A DNA stretch of 64,000 nt from Mercurialis annua (lineage: Eukaryota > Streptophyta > Magnoliopsida > Malpighiales > Euphorbiaceae). The number at the start of each line of letters is the position of its first letter. Within the stretch, counting starts at the first letter, position 1. The translations under genes and the position numbers were made by a program. The notes below the pieces were generated by a model that made no database searches, had not been told where the DNA came from, and worked only from the letters and a program-made list of their open reading frames with translations. Location: the NCBI RefSeq assembly GCF_937616625.2, contig NC_065570.1, forward strand, positions 52,071,665 through 52,135,664, read 5' to 3'. Shown here piece by piece: positions 36,320 to 50,000 of the stretch.

Positions 36320-37369
36320 TTGATAGGACGACTAATTCAACCAGCTGCTTTGACCGGTTAACTAAATTTATCTTTTATCCAAAATTTAACTGGTTTTTAT
36401 AAGTTTAACCGATCCGGATATTGATAAGATGATAAAAACATGACAAAATCCAATATCATTAGAATTATTAGTTCTTTTTCCTTCCAAATCGGGTAAACCA
36501 TCAATTCTCAACTGGTTGAACCAACAACTTCGGTTTATAAAACATTGCTCACACCAAAATAGACTAAGAACAAAATAACTATAGAAAAAGGCCGATACTT
36601 AATACTTTTCTCATTACAAAATTAATAACCAATTTACCAAATAGTAGCTATTATTTGGATTAGAGGAAAAAGAATTGAATGATTTAAGATTGCTGCAATA
36701 ACCCATTTTATTGTACCATCTGAAGTGACAACAAACGAGTGGATCATTTAAAAAAGGGAAAGTGAATTATACATTTTTGGATAGGAAAAATATACCACTT
36801 CGGTACAATAAGATGAGTTAAAATAGGTGGGTTAAATAGCATTTTTCATTCACACATGGGAAACAATGCAAGAATAGGATATGGAGATGACTTGCATTTA
36901 TAAATGCCTTGAGAAATGGTATTCCACATTCCAATGAAACACCCAAATCTCTATCATTTATTGATTTTTTTTCCTACGAAATATAAGCAAGTTTTTATTT
37001 GCCCCCCCCCCCCCCCCAAGAATTTCTCCTGTTCATATGATATTAGAATATATGACGATAGTATATATGTTAGTACAAAATTTGAAATGGTTTCCAAGTT
37101 TAAATTAAATTGAATCTAGAATTTCTTGTAGTCCACTTGAGTGTTAGATTTATCAATCTTAAATTTAGTTTGGACAAAACAGATTTGAACTTAAATGACA
37201 AATACATGAGATTTTTACAAAACTATCTGGAAAAAATAACTTGTTTATTAAAAAAACTGAAACGAAAAAATAAGTTTCCAATGTACTGGAAACTATTTTT
37301 TTCAAAAATAATAGATTAAAAACACATGAAATTAACTAAAAGTAAACCAATTTTAAGAAAGCTTACTTT
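36320..37369. other. AT-rich intergenic DNA with a poly(C) run
   Basis: No gene recognised. A 16-base C run lies at 37002-37017. A weak inverted pair around TTATTGTACC (about 36712 and 36811) suggests a decayed small MITE. The frames at 36916-37113 and 37110-37319 have no domain. Confidence 0.4.
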
Positions 37370-37720
37370 TGGTTTATTTTTCGATATGTTAATGCCAAAA
37401 AAACACTAAATAAACACTACAAAATACTTAAGAGACACCTAATAAACATTTAAAATACATTCATATATAACGGTCAACAAAATCAAACATACACCGAAAA
37501 ACCACTAAAAATACATCGAAAAAATACCAAGAAAACACTCTACATACATGTAAAAAACACTTAAGAAAATACCCATACAATACAATCAGCATTGAGCATA
37601 CCACGTGTTCACCGCCGTTTACCAGAAAGTTTTCCGGCCAAATTCCGGCGACTGGACAATGAAATTTTGGTGTTTTTTAAATACAGTATTTTTGTAAATA
37701 AAAATTAAAAAAAAAAAGTA
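37370..37720. repeat. Degenerate ACACTAAA/AAATACA repeat with CCGGCG tail
   Basis: A run of units like AAACACTAAATA and AAAATACATC is followed by a short CCGG-rich stretch (CCGGCCAAATTCCGGCGAC, 37636-37654). This resembles the interior of the elements at 0.3-1.4 and 26.3-27.2 kb and is probably a third, decayed member. Confidence 0.4.
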
Positions 37721-38096
37721 AAAAAAGTGGGTCAAATATGAAGTGTAATTTTTAAAAGTTTAAAATACTTTTATAAGTAAGTTTTAAAAGATGATAAATG
37801 ATGTATTTTCCTCTAAATACATAAAAAATAAAAAGAACATAAACTATAAATTCAAAAGTTTATCTAACATTATGGTACTCAAACTAATCAACATTATAAA
37901 CCGGATGATTATTAAGTACACTCCTCTCTTTTTTCTCAAATTAAAATTCTAAGGCGCCGCCGTTTGAATTAAAGGTTTTGAAATTCATGAATTTTAATGG
38001 AGTATGAAATGCATGTATTTTTAAATTGCACAGTTTGGATTGAGTATAAAATTTGTGGACTAATAGGGATATATATGAAATAATTACTCCCTCCGT
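37721..38096. other. AT-rich spacer, nothing recognised
   Basis: No frame or repeat boundary supported. Confidence 0.4.
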
Positions 38097-38346
38097 CCCA
38101 CTTTAGAAGTCCCATTTGACTTTACACACAGATTAAGAAAACATTAATTATTCTTGTCTTTTCATATTTTTTCATGTTTTGCCCCTATTAATGATAGTGG
38201 AATTTTCCATAAAACTCTTTTAAGATAACTAAAATAAGGATAAAATGGGGTATTCAATGAAAAAATATTCTCAAAATAGTAATGAGACTTTTTAAATGGG
38301 ACATCCCAAAATAGAATATGGGACTTCTTAAACGGGACGGAGGGAG
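38097..38346. mobile_element. Stowaway MITE, 250 bp
   Basis: Canonical ends CTCCCTCCGTCCCA and GGGACGGAGGGAG with TA on both sides (38095-38096 and 38347-38348). The subterminal inverted repeats (CTTTAGAAGTCCCATT and its counterpart) are well kept. It has no coding capacity. Confidence 0.9.
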
Positions 38347-39100
38347 TAATTGTTAACACAACTCATCATTCATAAAAAATGATAGATTTTAACTTTTCGA
38401 TCTAAAAGGTGGAAATTTAAATGAGGAATTTTGGAGTACGAAATTTTTGGAAATCCATTGATTTTCATCTCGTTTTTGCGTATCCAAACGACAAATTTCA
38501 GTGAAATCCATGAATTGTGGAAGATCCATGGATCTATTTCTTTCAAAATCCTCAATCTAAATAGTGTATAAATGATTAGATTCTTTTTTTTTCCTTTTTG
38601 ATTGTTGTCACTAATTAATTTTCTCCGCCGTCGGTAACCATCTCCTTTTTATGTTCTATTATTTTCATAAATATAATAAATAGCTGAATATTTTTTATTT
38701 TTTTATTTATTTTTATTAGTTAAAATTTATTGACGAATCATGTATCAAACATAATTTCTATGTGAATCAAGAATCGGATATAAAGTAAAACTTTCAGCTA
38801 TAAAGATAAAATCGTTTAGAAACTATTAACATTTTTTCTTAATGTCTTATCTTACCATCCATGTATTTTTATAAAAAAATTGGTTTATTTTTTTTTATAA
38901 AATGTTTGTTTGTCTTTTATGAAGGGTTCGTCAATCTTCTATTAGAAAGTTAAAATTTAATAATTGTTATGACGTCATAGAAATGTAATTTTTATTTTAT
39001 AAGATAATTTGAAAATGCTATGCCATTAATCATTTAATCATCTTATTTTATGTCTCGTTATTTGTAATAATTTTATTGAATTTTTTATACTTGAACTACT
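38347..39100. other. AT-rich intergenic DNA, nothing recognised
   Basis: No frame, repeat unit or transposon end could be supported. Confidence 0.4.
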
Positions 39101-39109
39101 TGAAATTAA

Positions 39110-40111
39110 GGCTAATAATCACCCATGGCCCCTGAACTTTAAGGGTACGGGCGCTAAACCTCCTGATGTCTGAAAACGGGCGCTAAATCCCCTGATCTTT
39201 GTGGCGGCGCTCACTATGGCCCTTTTGGACGAAAATACCCCTGGCGTCGTCTTTTGTTTGACGGCTGTCTTTTAAAACAGGCAAAAAAATTGACAGCACC
39301 AAGTGTCAGATGACATGTCATCAAAAGACAAAAAGAAATAAAAATACCCAAAACACCCCTAAATATAATATCTGATTAAATCAAAATACCCCTAAAATCC
39401 AACCCAAAAAAAAAACCAACCTAACTCAAACCATTTGGTCAAGCCTCCACCACTGACCCGACCACAGCCACCACCACCGCTGCCGGAAAATTTTCCGGTC
39501 ATCTTCTCTGATTCGAAGATGACCGGAAAATTTTCCGGTCATCACCGGATCTGTTCCTCAGTGAGGAACAAATCGTCGGATCTGTTCCTCACTGAGGAAC
39601 AGACGAATCCGACGGATCTGTTCCTCACTGAGGAACAGCTCCGACCAGATCTGTTCCTTCGACGATCTGTTCCTCAGAGGAACAGATCTGCATTTTCGAT
39701 GACCGGAAAATTTTTCGGTCATCTTCGAATCGGAGAAGATGACCGGAAAATTTTCCGGCGGTGGTCGGATAGGGGTAATGGTCGGGTTAGTTGCTGGGTT
39801 AATTCATTGGATTAGATTGAGTTGATTTATTTTTTTTTGTCTTTTTCTAAATTAAATTAGGAGTATTTTGGGTGTTTGAAAATTTTAAGGTACTTTGCTG
39901 ACGTGGCAGATGATGTGACAGTGCCAGATTTTTTTTAAGAATGTCAGTTGACCAGAAAAGACGGCGCCAGGGGTATTTTGGTCATATTTGGAGCTTAGGG
40001 GGTTTTGTGAGCGCCGCCACAAAAATCAGGGGGTTTAGCGTCCGTTTTTAGACATCTGAGGGTTTAGCGCCCGTACCCCTAAAGTTCAGGGGCCATGGGT
40101 GATTATTAGCC
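39110..40111. mobile_element. Fold-back Mutator-like element, 1002 bp
   Basis: Perfect 9-base flanks TGAAATTAA (39101-39109 and 40112-40120). Inverted ends of well over 100 bases start GGCTAATAATCACCCATGG and include GGCGCTAAACC and GGCGGCGCTCAC blocks. The centre carries palindromic repeats. There is no transposase. A 126-codon plus-strand frame (39435-39815) runs across the centre, but its repeating FLTEEQ / DRKIF-like text is a product of the palindromes. Confidence 0.85.
39490..39760. repeat. Palindromic core with two interleaved repeat motifs
   Basis: Motif 1, GATGACCGGAAAATTTTCCG with GTCATC, is a perfect dyad present about three times (near 39500, 39525, 39740) plus one variant. Motif 2, GATCTGTTCCTCACTGAGGA followed by ACA, holds the dyad TTCCTCANTGAGGAA and recurs about four times (39547-39685). 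Confidence 0.8.
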
Positions 40112-40120
40112 TGAAATTAA

Positions 40121-41010
40121 TGTAAGATTTTTTTTCCTATAGAAAGAACTAATCAACATTCAATTGTAACTTAAGCTAGACTAGATCGGCACTTGACACA
40201 ACAATTTATAATTTAGATTATGCTAGATATATATTCAATTTTTTTTTAAAAAAAGTTTGACTTCTTTTCCCCAAAACAAAGCAATGACAGTATCCGGAAA
40301 ATAAGCATTGGCTAATGGCTAACTCTGTACCAACAGTCGTTGTAATACAAAAAATACAAGCATTATCTGGAATGATTGGACATAAAACGTCTGTAGGTGG
40401 CTTTTTAAGCCCGCCGGCAAAGAATATTTCTTTCTAAATAATATACTTTAATCATCTATCCTAAAACTCACTAATTTAGTTTCATCTATCCTAAAACTCA
40501 CTAATTTAGTTGAACAAATTTTTGTCTCGCAGTAACCATGTGATATTACTAATTCACTCCATCATAAATCTAAAAACATCCTCCAAATCCAAATGAACCT
40601 AATAAAGCAATCTTGTCAAAGGACTTCAGGAAAAACCAAATTTCTATAACTTATTTGGTAATCCAGCTAGAAAATTAACTCGCCTTTTTGATACATTAAT
40701 ACAAGTAATGATGCATACAATTAACAAAAATGCAATACAAATTTGTTTAAAAAAAAAAATCCAAGTTAGTAATACTCCACGCAAAAACCACCTCGCCTAC
40801 TTACTTATAGCGATAAGGGCAATACCCGAATAAATATATATATATTTTACACTATACATGAAAAGAAATGACCCCTTTGAAATTCTCTCAAAACGAAAAA
40901 TGCTGCCTCAAGTTGTTAAACTCAATCCTGAGCGTGAAACACAAGCTGTACACAGGCTATACATAAAGGAATGTTTTTTTTTCTAATCTACAAGGTCAAT
41001 ACTTCCACTC
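40121..41010. other. Downstream flank of GRV2, with a short direct repeat
   Basis: Holds the presumed 3' untranslated region of the minus-strand GRV2 gene in its right part. A 29-base direct repeat (CATCTATCCTAAAACTCACT and following) occurs at 40453-40481 and 40483-40511. No other gene recognised. Confidence 0.5.
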
Positions 41011-44000
41011 TTATGAAACAGGTTCTCGATTCCCGTTCGAGTCCATCGAGGAGGGTGCCGGTGATTTCGATGGAGCAGGGTGCGTTGGAGGAGCAGTGAG
41101 AGCATAAGTTAGTCTAGATGAAGAATTCTCAATGAGACCGGCAACACCTGCCGCAGCAGATTGGGCACTAGACGGAAGGAATAGATCGTGTCTCTGGTCT
41201 TTATAAGCACTCCAAACCTGCACGCCGCCACTCAACATTTTCAACCTAGTCTAGTAAATACTAACTCCGTCCAAAATTGATAAACTTTTTAGGACAAACA
41301 CAAGTGTTAGAGTTCAAGTTATCTTGACAAAATGAGTAAATTTGGAAAAAATACCACTTAACAGTAATAGTAACTTTTTGTCTTTTAATATCTCTTGTTT
41401 TCTTTTAAATGCATTTTACTTCAATTAATAACAGTATATATGACAATTAATCATCTAAATAATAAATGACTGCCTCTTTTTTTCCTTTTTGATAATTGGG
41501 AGAAGGGGGAGCGCTTGTGGGAGGAATTGAACCCACGACCTTGACAGTTTGCTGGCAGCGCTTATACCATTTGAGTTACAACTCGTTGGTATGACTGCCT
41601 ATAGTTAAGAACAAGAAAAGTGAAAATATTGTCTATCAATTTAGGACGGAGGGGGTAATAATTGTTCATCTTTTGACATGACGGACTCACATACTATAAA
41701 TAAGGGATAATTATCAATCCTTTGAGACAGACTCCTATACCATAAATAAGGGATAACTACTATCAATCCTTTGAGATTAGATCAAAACTACTGTTAACCC
41801 CCATGATTTTTTAAAAATCATTGTTTTCTTCCTAACATTCTAAATCCATTTATCTAACACCTAATTGTTAGGGAGAAAATGGTCAATTTTTAAAATACGG
41901 AGAGAAAACAGTAATTTTGATGTAACATCATGGGATGGTAGTAATCACCCCTAATAATAATTATAATTAGGGGATGAATGATTCCAAGCCGAGCATAGAT
42001 AGGAGTGCTACTCCAATGGTATCCATGAACTAACCAAGAATAAACAACTTGAGAATAATACTGAAGGTAAAGAATTGGCAATGATACTTACATCAGAGGC
42101 ATTTAGAATGTCACGCACTTTACTACAGTGAGCTCCTTCTGTTGCAAATGCATGCAAAACCTGGATAGCAAAATGATGTCAAAATTTCGCAACTCGAGAA
42201 ACAAATGCATGTAATGATCTTAAAAGCAAGAAACTTTACAGTTCTTCAATATGATCATAACTACAACATAAACAAGTTGGAAACAAATTAAAAAATAAAC
42301 AAAATGGAAAAGTACCCTCAATCATCACATCACCAAACAGCTAGTACCACAATTTTTCAGTAATGATAACTATATAACCAAATTTCAGACCATACAAATG
42401 TTGAACTACCAACATTGATGCTTAGGGGGCCAGAGCTTTGTTTAGAAACGGAACTAGGTGAAAAAGATAACAGGCTCATCTAAGAACAGATACAATTGGT
42501 GAACAAATCGCTGAACAAACCCACTAAAGTTGTTTTTGAGCCATGCATAAGCCAAATTTCAATAATGATCAACTTTCAGCAATAAAATTCAAACAAGACA
42601 TCAACCACAAAGCCTGGGAAGAACAGGAGAATGTAAATAACAAGAATGATAGAATAAAGATCCAACCTCAACAGCGAGCACCCTGCCAATAGATGCTTCT
42701 GATTCATTCCACTTCATTTGAGAGCAAAGTCCATTCCTTCCCCCAGCCCTCCAGTCAAGAAGGCCAAGAAGTATTTCAACAAGTCCCACCCTGATTTATT
42801 CCCCCACAGAAAAAAGAATCAGAAATGATTTGTCAGCAACTAATGGAATTTAATTTGAAAATTGAAGCCCTTGAAGCAGTAATTGCAAGATTACAAGGTC
42901 ATGTACATGAGGCTAACATAATATCTTCCCCCTTTTTTTTCCCCTTTTGAGTGTGCTGTGATTAGTGATAGATTCCATTAGTACTAAGTGGAGATGCCCA
43001 ACCGATATATAAACACATGTCCATTCACACACACAACCAATGTGGAATACTCCCACTTCAACAATTGGGAGACGAAAATACAGCCGTATTTAGAAGTGAA
43101 TAATTTGTTTCAGTAAATTCAAATAAACTTGCATCAGCTAGATGCAAATTGAGGTCCATCGGCAATAAAGGACTCCGATGGGTAAAGATAGCATTTTTAG
43201 TAAGAAACTTACTTAAGTCCTTGTGCAACTAGTGCATCTCGTGCGCGATTTCCAGCAACTACAACTCGTTTTAGTGTCTCAAGGGCTAGTATGCTTCCAC
43301 CTTGCCATCCTATGGCTTTCATTAGAAGTGGAACAACCTGAAATTAGAAGGATAATAGGAGTAAGCCACTTGGAAAAATGGTAACCAACACAAACAAAAT
43401 AAAGAAATTCTTAATCATGACTAGCAGTATGAGGTTATAGCCACAGATAGAAAGTGTTTCTATCTTTCTCTCTACCTAGTAACCTATGAAGCACCGACAC
43501 TTCTCCTGGGTGCCGTATCTAGGGGGACCGGGGACACGCCGGGGCCAAGGGGACACGCCTGGAATTCGTAGCCGACACGGAAAATTCCGTGTCCGACACT
43601 TTTTAAGGTTCAAAGAGCAGGGACACTTCGGGGACATTTTGGAGTGGCATTTTAGTTGATTTGAAGTCTTTTTTCAATATGGATCTTTATTTTGAGAAAA
43701 TACTGTAAATGGGCTCAGAATCCAAATTTAATTAGACAATAAGCTGCATCCTAATTTTAATTAGAAAAATAATATAAAACACATGCCACAACACCTACAT
43801 TTTTGTCTTATTCCTCTCCTATCAATTGTTTTCAACGAACACACAAGAAAAAGAAAACCCAACAGCCTACAATTAAGCATCATTAAGCTCCTCAAATCAC
43901 CATCTTCTTGACTTCTTCTAGTTCTTTCTCTATTTTTCCACTAGAGTACAACTTACACATTGATAAATTATGCATGTTATGACATAATATTCATAGTTTT

Positions 44001-47000
44001 TGCATTTGTAAAGCTTCTATATGAGTAAATATATATATTTTAATAATTTTAATTTGCCGTGTCCTCGTCATTCCCTGTACCCGTACCAGTGTCCATACCC
44101 GGTATTAATAATCAATTACAAAAAGGCCAAACTACTTTTTAAATCCAAACTTTTACGTCTTTAATCAATTACGACCAAACCTTTTAATTATTACAATTAT
44201 ATCCAACTTCAAATGTTTTGTTGCAATTATGTTTCAAAAGTTTGAATGTCATTTTTTAAATCCAAACTTTTTCTTCCTTTATCAATTGCCAAACTTTAAT
44301 AGTAACTCCTTTTAGAAGTTAAGGACATTTTTAAAATTTGGTGGTAATTGATAAAAGGCGCAAAAGTTTGGATTTAAAATAAAGATACTTAAAGTTTTGG
44401 ACACAATTGCGAGAAAAAAAACCTTTCAAATTGGACATAGTTATAAAAATTAAAAGGTTGGGTCGTAATTGATAAAAGACGTAAAGGTTTGGATTTTAAA
44501 ATGATTTTGCCTTTCAAAAAAAAAATAGAAACAAAAATTATACTATGATCAAAAATAAATCAGAACCAACAGTCATTGAAGAGTATTCCCAAGTTGTTAA
44601 GCCATATTGATTCACATAAGAAAGGAAATGGAAGAAGTGGAATTTTAATTGTAATTTCTATAGAAAACTACAAGATAAACTATAGAGAAGGGACAATCCA
44701 ATATGAACAATGAGCACTAAACTATGATTATCAACCAATTTTATTTCAACATATGTCCAATTCCTCCATCTACCAATTGACCCAAGCAAATAATCATTTT
44801 TCTTAACTAATTACCTTAGAATCTCCATCAGAAAACAGAATAAAGGAAGAACATTAAAAAAACATACCTGTGGTGTTCCTACACTAGTTGCTGCCATAGC
44901 CTCAGCACATATAGTACTTGCTGCAAGTTGATGTAGGACACGCAAACAACTAAGGCGCACACGTTCCTGTGGAGTTTGTGGAGGTGGCGCAGTTCCATCA
45001 TCAGATTCTTGTGTTTTATCTGTGGAGTTTCCATTTTGCACCTCCTCAGATGACATTGTTTCTCGTCTTCCCTCGTATGCCACAGCTGCCACAAGTTTGG
45101 GTACATATCCAAGATACCCAACGTGATCTGCAAGTGCAGGATGCACTCGCAGTAAAGAAACCAAAGCAGCAGAAAGAAGTAAAGGAAGCTCCGGATCAAC
45201 AGCTTGTGCATCATAATGGGTGGCAGCAATGGATGACAAATATTGATCCAATAGCCCTTCTAAGAATCTTTTTGGATTTCTAAGAGGAAATTTAGGGTCC
45301 TTGAGGAAAAGTCTGACATAAATTCCACCAACCTACATACCCATGAAAAGTATGAATTCAACGCATAATTTTCTACAACCATATCAAGCCTAGTCCAGAA
45401 GCAGCATGTGATACCTGTGGTTCGTCTCTCATTTCCTGTTGTCCAGAAGTCTGCTCAGGAACATCCCAATCAACAACACGACCTTTCATCTGTTCACGAT
45501 ACAATTCAGACGCCATGGTAGCAATCTGTGCGGACAAAGATGCTGCCATTGCTGGGGTCCACACAAGCTCTGGTGTTTCTGTTGTCTGTTCAAGTGCAGA
45601 TACGACAGCCTCACCAGGGCCATCCCTGATAACTGATACCAAGCCATCAGGAAGAAACCTTGCCAAGGTTATGGCAACTCTTGGTCCATGCATTGGCTGC
45701 CCAATTAGCTTACCTAATAAAGAGGCAGCTGCTGCTCTCTGCTGTAAGGGAACATCTTCTGCACATCACATTAACATAATCAATCGTTAAATGTTCTCTT
45801 AAAAAAGTAAAAAAAAAACTAAGATAAAAAGGAATAATCAGTACTTTGTAAAGGCAAGAGAAGTTGCAGAATGTAAACAACTCCCCCATGCTTGGCAGCA
45901 GCCCAAGCAAGTTCTGGAGTGCTAGCCAAAGCATAAAGAACATGGAGAGCCCCTTCACGACAGCTTGGAGAACAATGAAGCATTTGTAGCAAAAGGAGAA
46001 GACTGGATCCATCAGCAACCATAGCCTCTAAGCAAGGGGCATATGTAGTCAGGAGAGACAGGACATTAAGGCAAAGTTGAGGAATGTTGCTTTCCGATGC
46101 AACAGGAACAGAGAAACATTCAAAAAGAGGCAGTAGCTTCTCTTTAGAAGAAAATATAGATGCCAAACTTGGATTACTTGTCAATAAGTTCTGTGAATTA
46201 AGTAGTGTCAGATGCACATGTTCATTGTTCAACAACAATTCATTAGGCATAAGGAAGGAATGTACCTTAAGTGATGTCAATCCTAGTTTGAGGTTTTTGA
46301 CTAGTTCCAACTCCTCTTTATCTGTTGATTTTTCATCTGAGCCCCCTGATGAATTATCAGACATGTCTCCATTAAAAGATTCATCCACAGTACTATTTAA
46401 AATCTCTGATGAGTCAACAGATGGACTTCTGGAATCAAGCTTATTCTGAGCATCAGAACCAACAGCAAATTGGTTCCGCACTAGAAATGAAACAAAATCA
46501 ATTAGAGCAACACAAAATGCTTCAGGTTCGCTAATCTCAAACTCTGGCTGATCATTGTAGACCCTCAAGTAAACATTGCCGACGAAAAGTTCTTTGGACA
46601 GTGCATCGTAGAAAAACATTTGTGAATCTTTCAAGTCATATGAACCATCAGGCCCCTGGCTAGCACGTTGCTGGTCAACAAATTTCAGTAGTTCTGCTCG
46701 AGTTGAAGAGTTCCAGATAATCTACAGCCACAAGCATTTGAAAAAGTTATGTTTATAATAACTGTCAAAACACTCATGCTTGCAGACTATAAAAAGAATG
46801 CCGAGTCAAGGCCATTGATTTATGTCAGCGTGGAAAGAATATAACAGTTCGATAGTTCGTTTTTGGTCATGATTCTTTTTCCCCCCCTCTTATGGAACAG
46901 AATATCCAACAATATCTCTAAACACCATCTTCATTACAGAAGGCCTCTGCCTTATGCAATGGCATGGCTTGTTGAATCTGGGACTTTTAGGAGTTAGGAT

Positions 47001-50000
47001 GCGTTCAGCAGTTAAATTAAACTGTTTGCAAGGCCGTCAACATTCAAATACAACTAAATGTAATGGGTTGAGATCAACAAATTCTACATATTCATCACAG
47101 ATATTTACTTAACCATAAGTATTGAATACGCCCAGACCGAGCAGTGGATTTTAGGGTTCCCAAAACATAATAAAAAACAGGATATCAACTTCCATACACA
47201 TAATTTTATTCATTTCTCCTTTTCAGATCTTATTCATTGTCCATAAGCTTCAAAACTCTCCTCAAATGTATATGTGTTTGGTTCCATAAAGATCCTTCAC
47301 CAAAACCTAAGTACAGCCGAACATTGATAAATTAAGGGAATCAAAGCAGAGAATTAACACACATAATCATATAACTATGATGTGAAGTAGAAAGTCACAA
47401 CTTTCTACCTAAAATCTACCAGTCTTTCTGAGAAGCAAATGAATTAGACAGCCAACCAAGTTCTTGCCCAAGTGCAGGAAATAACTAGTCAATCATGCAA
47501 CAATCTAAAGTCTGAATCACCCATAACCATGAGCAAATCTTTTATTAAACCATGATAGAATTTACCTCTGGAGACTCCAAGTTTGTGTTTAATTTTGTGA
47601 GCAAGTCTTTTGGTAGCTGATCTTTCAACATACTTGCAAGTTTAGGAGTTAGTAAAGCTCTAAGCGCATTAGCAGCTGCTGCATGATAAGGCGTTGAACT
47701 CCCATCAATGCATAAACCACTGAGTTTTGACAAAGCCTGAGAAGCTTGAGCAGCATGCATATTTTTTGCAATTTGAACACTAGAACCAACACCATGTGAC
47801 TCTGTCTTATCAGATTCCTCAGCAGTTGAGTCATACTGAAGCAACAAGGGTAAAAGGTACCTAGAAAGAATATCAAATTTAGATGTGATAAAAAGCGTTA
47901 AAACAGGAAGCAAAACAAATAATAAAAAATCTAAATGGTCAAAATAAACACACGAGTGGAAATGGAATGGACATATCTCTAGTAGGCAACACTAGACACT
48001 CTTGAATTAAGTAGTGCTGATGGGAAAAAAGACTGATCACCAAGGTGTAATGAAATGAACCAGGAAAATGCTACTCTGCTATCACAATTCACATATATCC
48101 CATTGGGATAAAAGAAAATGAAGATAGAGATAGAGGAGTGAGTTGGAGAGGAAATGTTTTGTAGTTGAAATCTGCCACATAGGCAAAAATCAGAAGTGAA
48201 TCTTGCATTCCAGATACAGTAAAACATCTATAAATTAATAATTTAAAATAGTTGGGAGAATACTAATTTTAATATATTATAACCTTATTAATTTACAATA
48301 AATTAATACCTTACTAATTTATGGAGTGAGTTTTTAACTAAATAAAATAAAAATATAATATTAAATATGTATTAAATCATTCAGAATGTAAATATATTAT
48401 ACTTGTTACTTCAATTAATTAACATGATATTAGTATCTGCTATTTTATCTTTTGAACTATTATTTTGTCTTTTAAACTTCTATTATACCACAATCAACAG
48501 ATAACAGATTAAAACAGCTTTTGTACTGTTTAAACACTCACAAAACCTCATTCATTTCACAATTACAGTGATTCCCTTCTAAAAGGTGTTCAGAAGTCAA
48601 CAATGAGAGTTAAGATACTTGAGATACTTACAGATTTATGCAAGTATAGTAAAGAGTAACCTACATGTACTCATAGATTAATATTAAATTCCAATAGAGT
48701 AATATTTGGTGAAATAGTATAGTCAAATATAAGCATAATTTTTGTCAATCATTAATTTATCATACAAATGGAACCAAAGTGTATGCTGGGATTTAAAAAT
48801 AATATCTTATTAATTTATTGACATTTTGTCCTAAATCGGAACCGAATCAAGTAATAATTTATAGAGGTTATGCTATTAATACTAACTAAAGACTCCGAAC
48901 TAATTGTATCACAACCAAAAAGTCCTTTTGTAAAGCATTTACAAGTTTGATTGAATATCTAGCAGAAAGGAAATCAATTATTATTGCATTGCAAATTTTG
49001 AAAGAGGTTAATTAGAATAGAGCGATCATTTTAAACGTTAATAAGCATCAAAACTTATCTATCCGATAAAATTATCATGCACATTATTTAAGGTTAGCAT
49101 ATACAAAGTAAAGTGAGTGAAAAAAATAAGGCGAACTTACCACAGGACACCTGCCCTCAATAAGGCATCCTGCAATTCAGAGGACACAGAAATATGAGCA
49201 ATAGTTTGGAGCGCAGCATCAACAGTATCAGGTACAAGCTCAAGTTCTGTGCAATGCACAATGTCGTTAACAAGTCCAGTTAACTCAAGCATCTCGGCTC
49301 TGGCACTCTCAAATTGACTCAAAACAGAAAAGGTTCGCATCACATTTGTGACAATAATAGCAGATGGTTCACTTGCAGAAGTAGTTGGTTGAACTACACA
49401 CATGCAACGAGAAAGAAGGTTCGCAAGTAGTTGTATCCCCCCATCCCTAACAAGCTCCTCACCATTTAATGAAGACGAGGCGCACCTGAGGATATCAGCA
49501 AGAAATGTTAAAGAAAATAAGCATGTCAAATCTGTGAAAGTTCAATAGAATGCTTGAAAATAAAATTGTAAAAATGCCATACGTCTTCCACGTAAGCTCT
49601 GATGCTGCGACAAGCAAAGGTGCTCTATCAGAAGAAAGAAAATTGTTATCAGCTTTGTCCACAGTAATTGCATTAAGCAACATGGGATAGCCAGCATATT
49701 TGAAAGGTTCCAATACATCTCCATATCGTCTGTACAATATGCACTGTCCTTTCAACAACAGCAGTAACCTCCAAGGCTGAGGACCTTGCAAGCCTTGCAT
49801 GGTGGCCTATAAACAATAATACAAGTTAACCTAATTTTGAAGAGCAGAGAAGATAGCTGAAACTGAGTAGCATTCTCAAAGAGATTAGTAAGTGAAAGTG
49901 AAACCAATCTTAACAGATAACGCTTAACCTCCAACAATTTAAAATCAGTCAACAGATCCAGAAAATGTAACATTAGCAATCTGGAATGTCACAAATAGCA

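Noticed and set aside
39540..39690. CRISPR-like repeat array
   Set aside because: The repeats are palindromic, unevenly spaced and inside a plant transposon core. There are no cas genes, and this is eukaryotic DNA.
39435..39815. 126-codon plus-strand frame as a gene
   Set aside because: Its text is dictated by palindromic DNA repeats inside a fold-back transposon and has no protein family resemblance.
41510..41590. A functional tRNA gene on the minus strand
   Set aside because: Box A- and box B-like motifs exist, but the cloverleaf is incomplete, an A-rich tail follows and 10-bp target copies flank it. It is a SINE.
46084..46449. 121-codon plus-strand open frame
   Set aside because: Antisense to GRV2 exon 15. 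The Ser-rich text is the complement of a Glu/Asp/Ser-rich linker.
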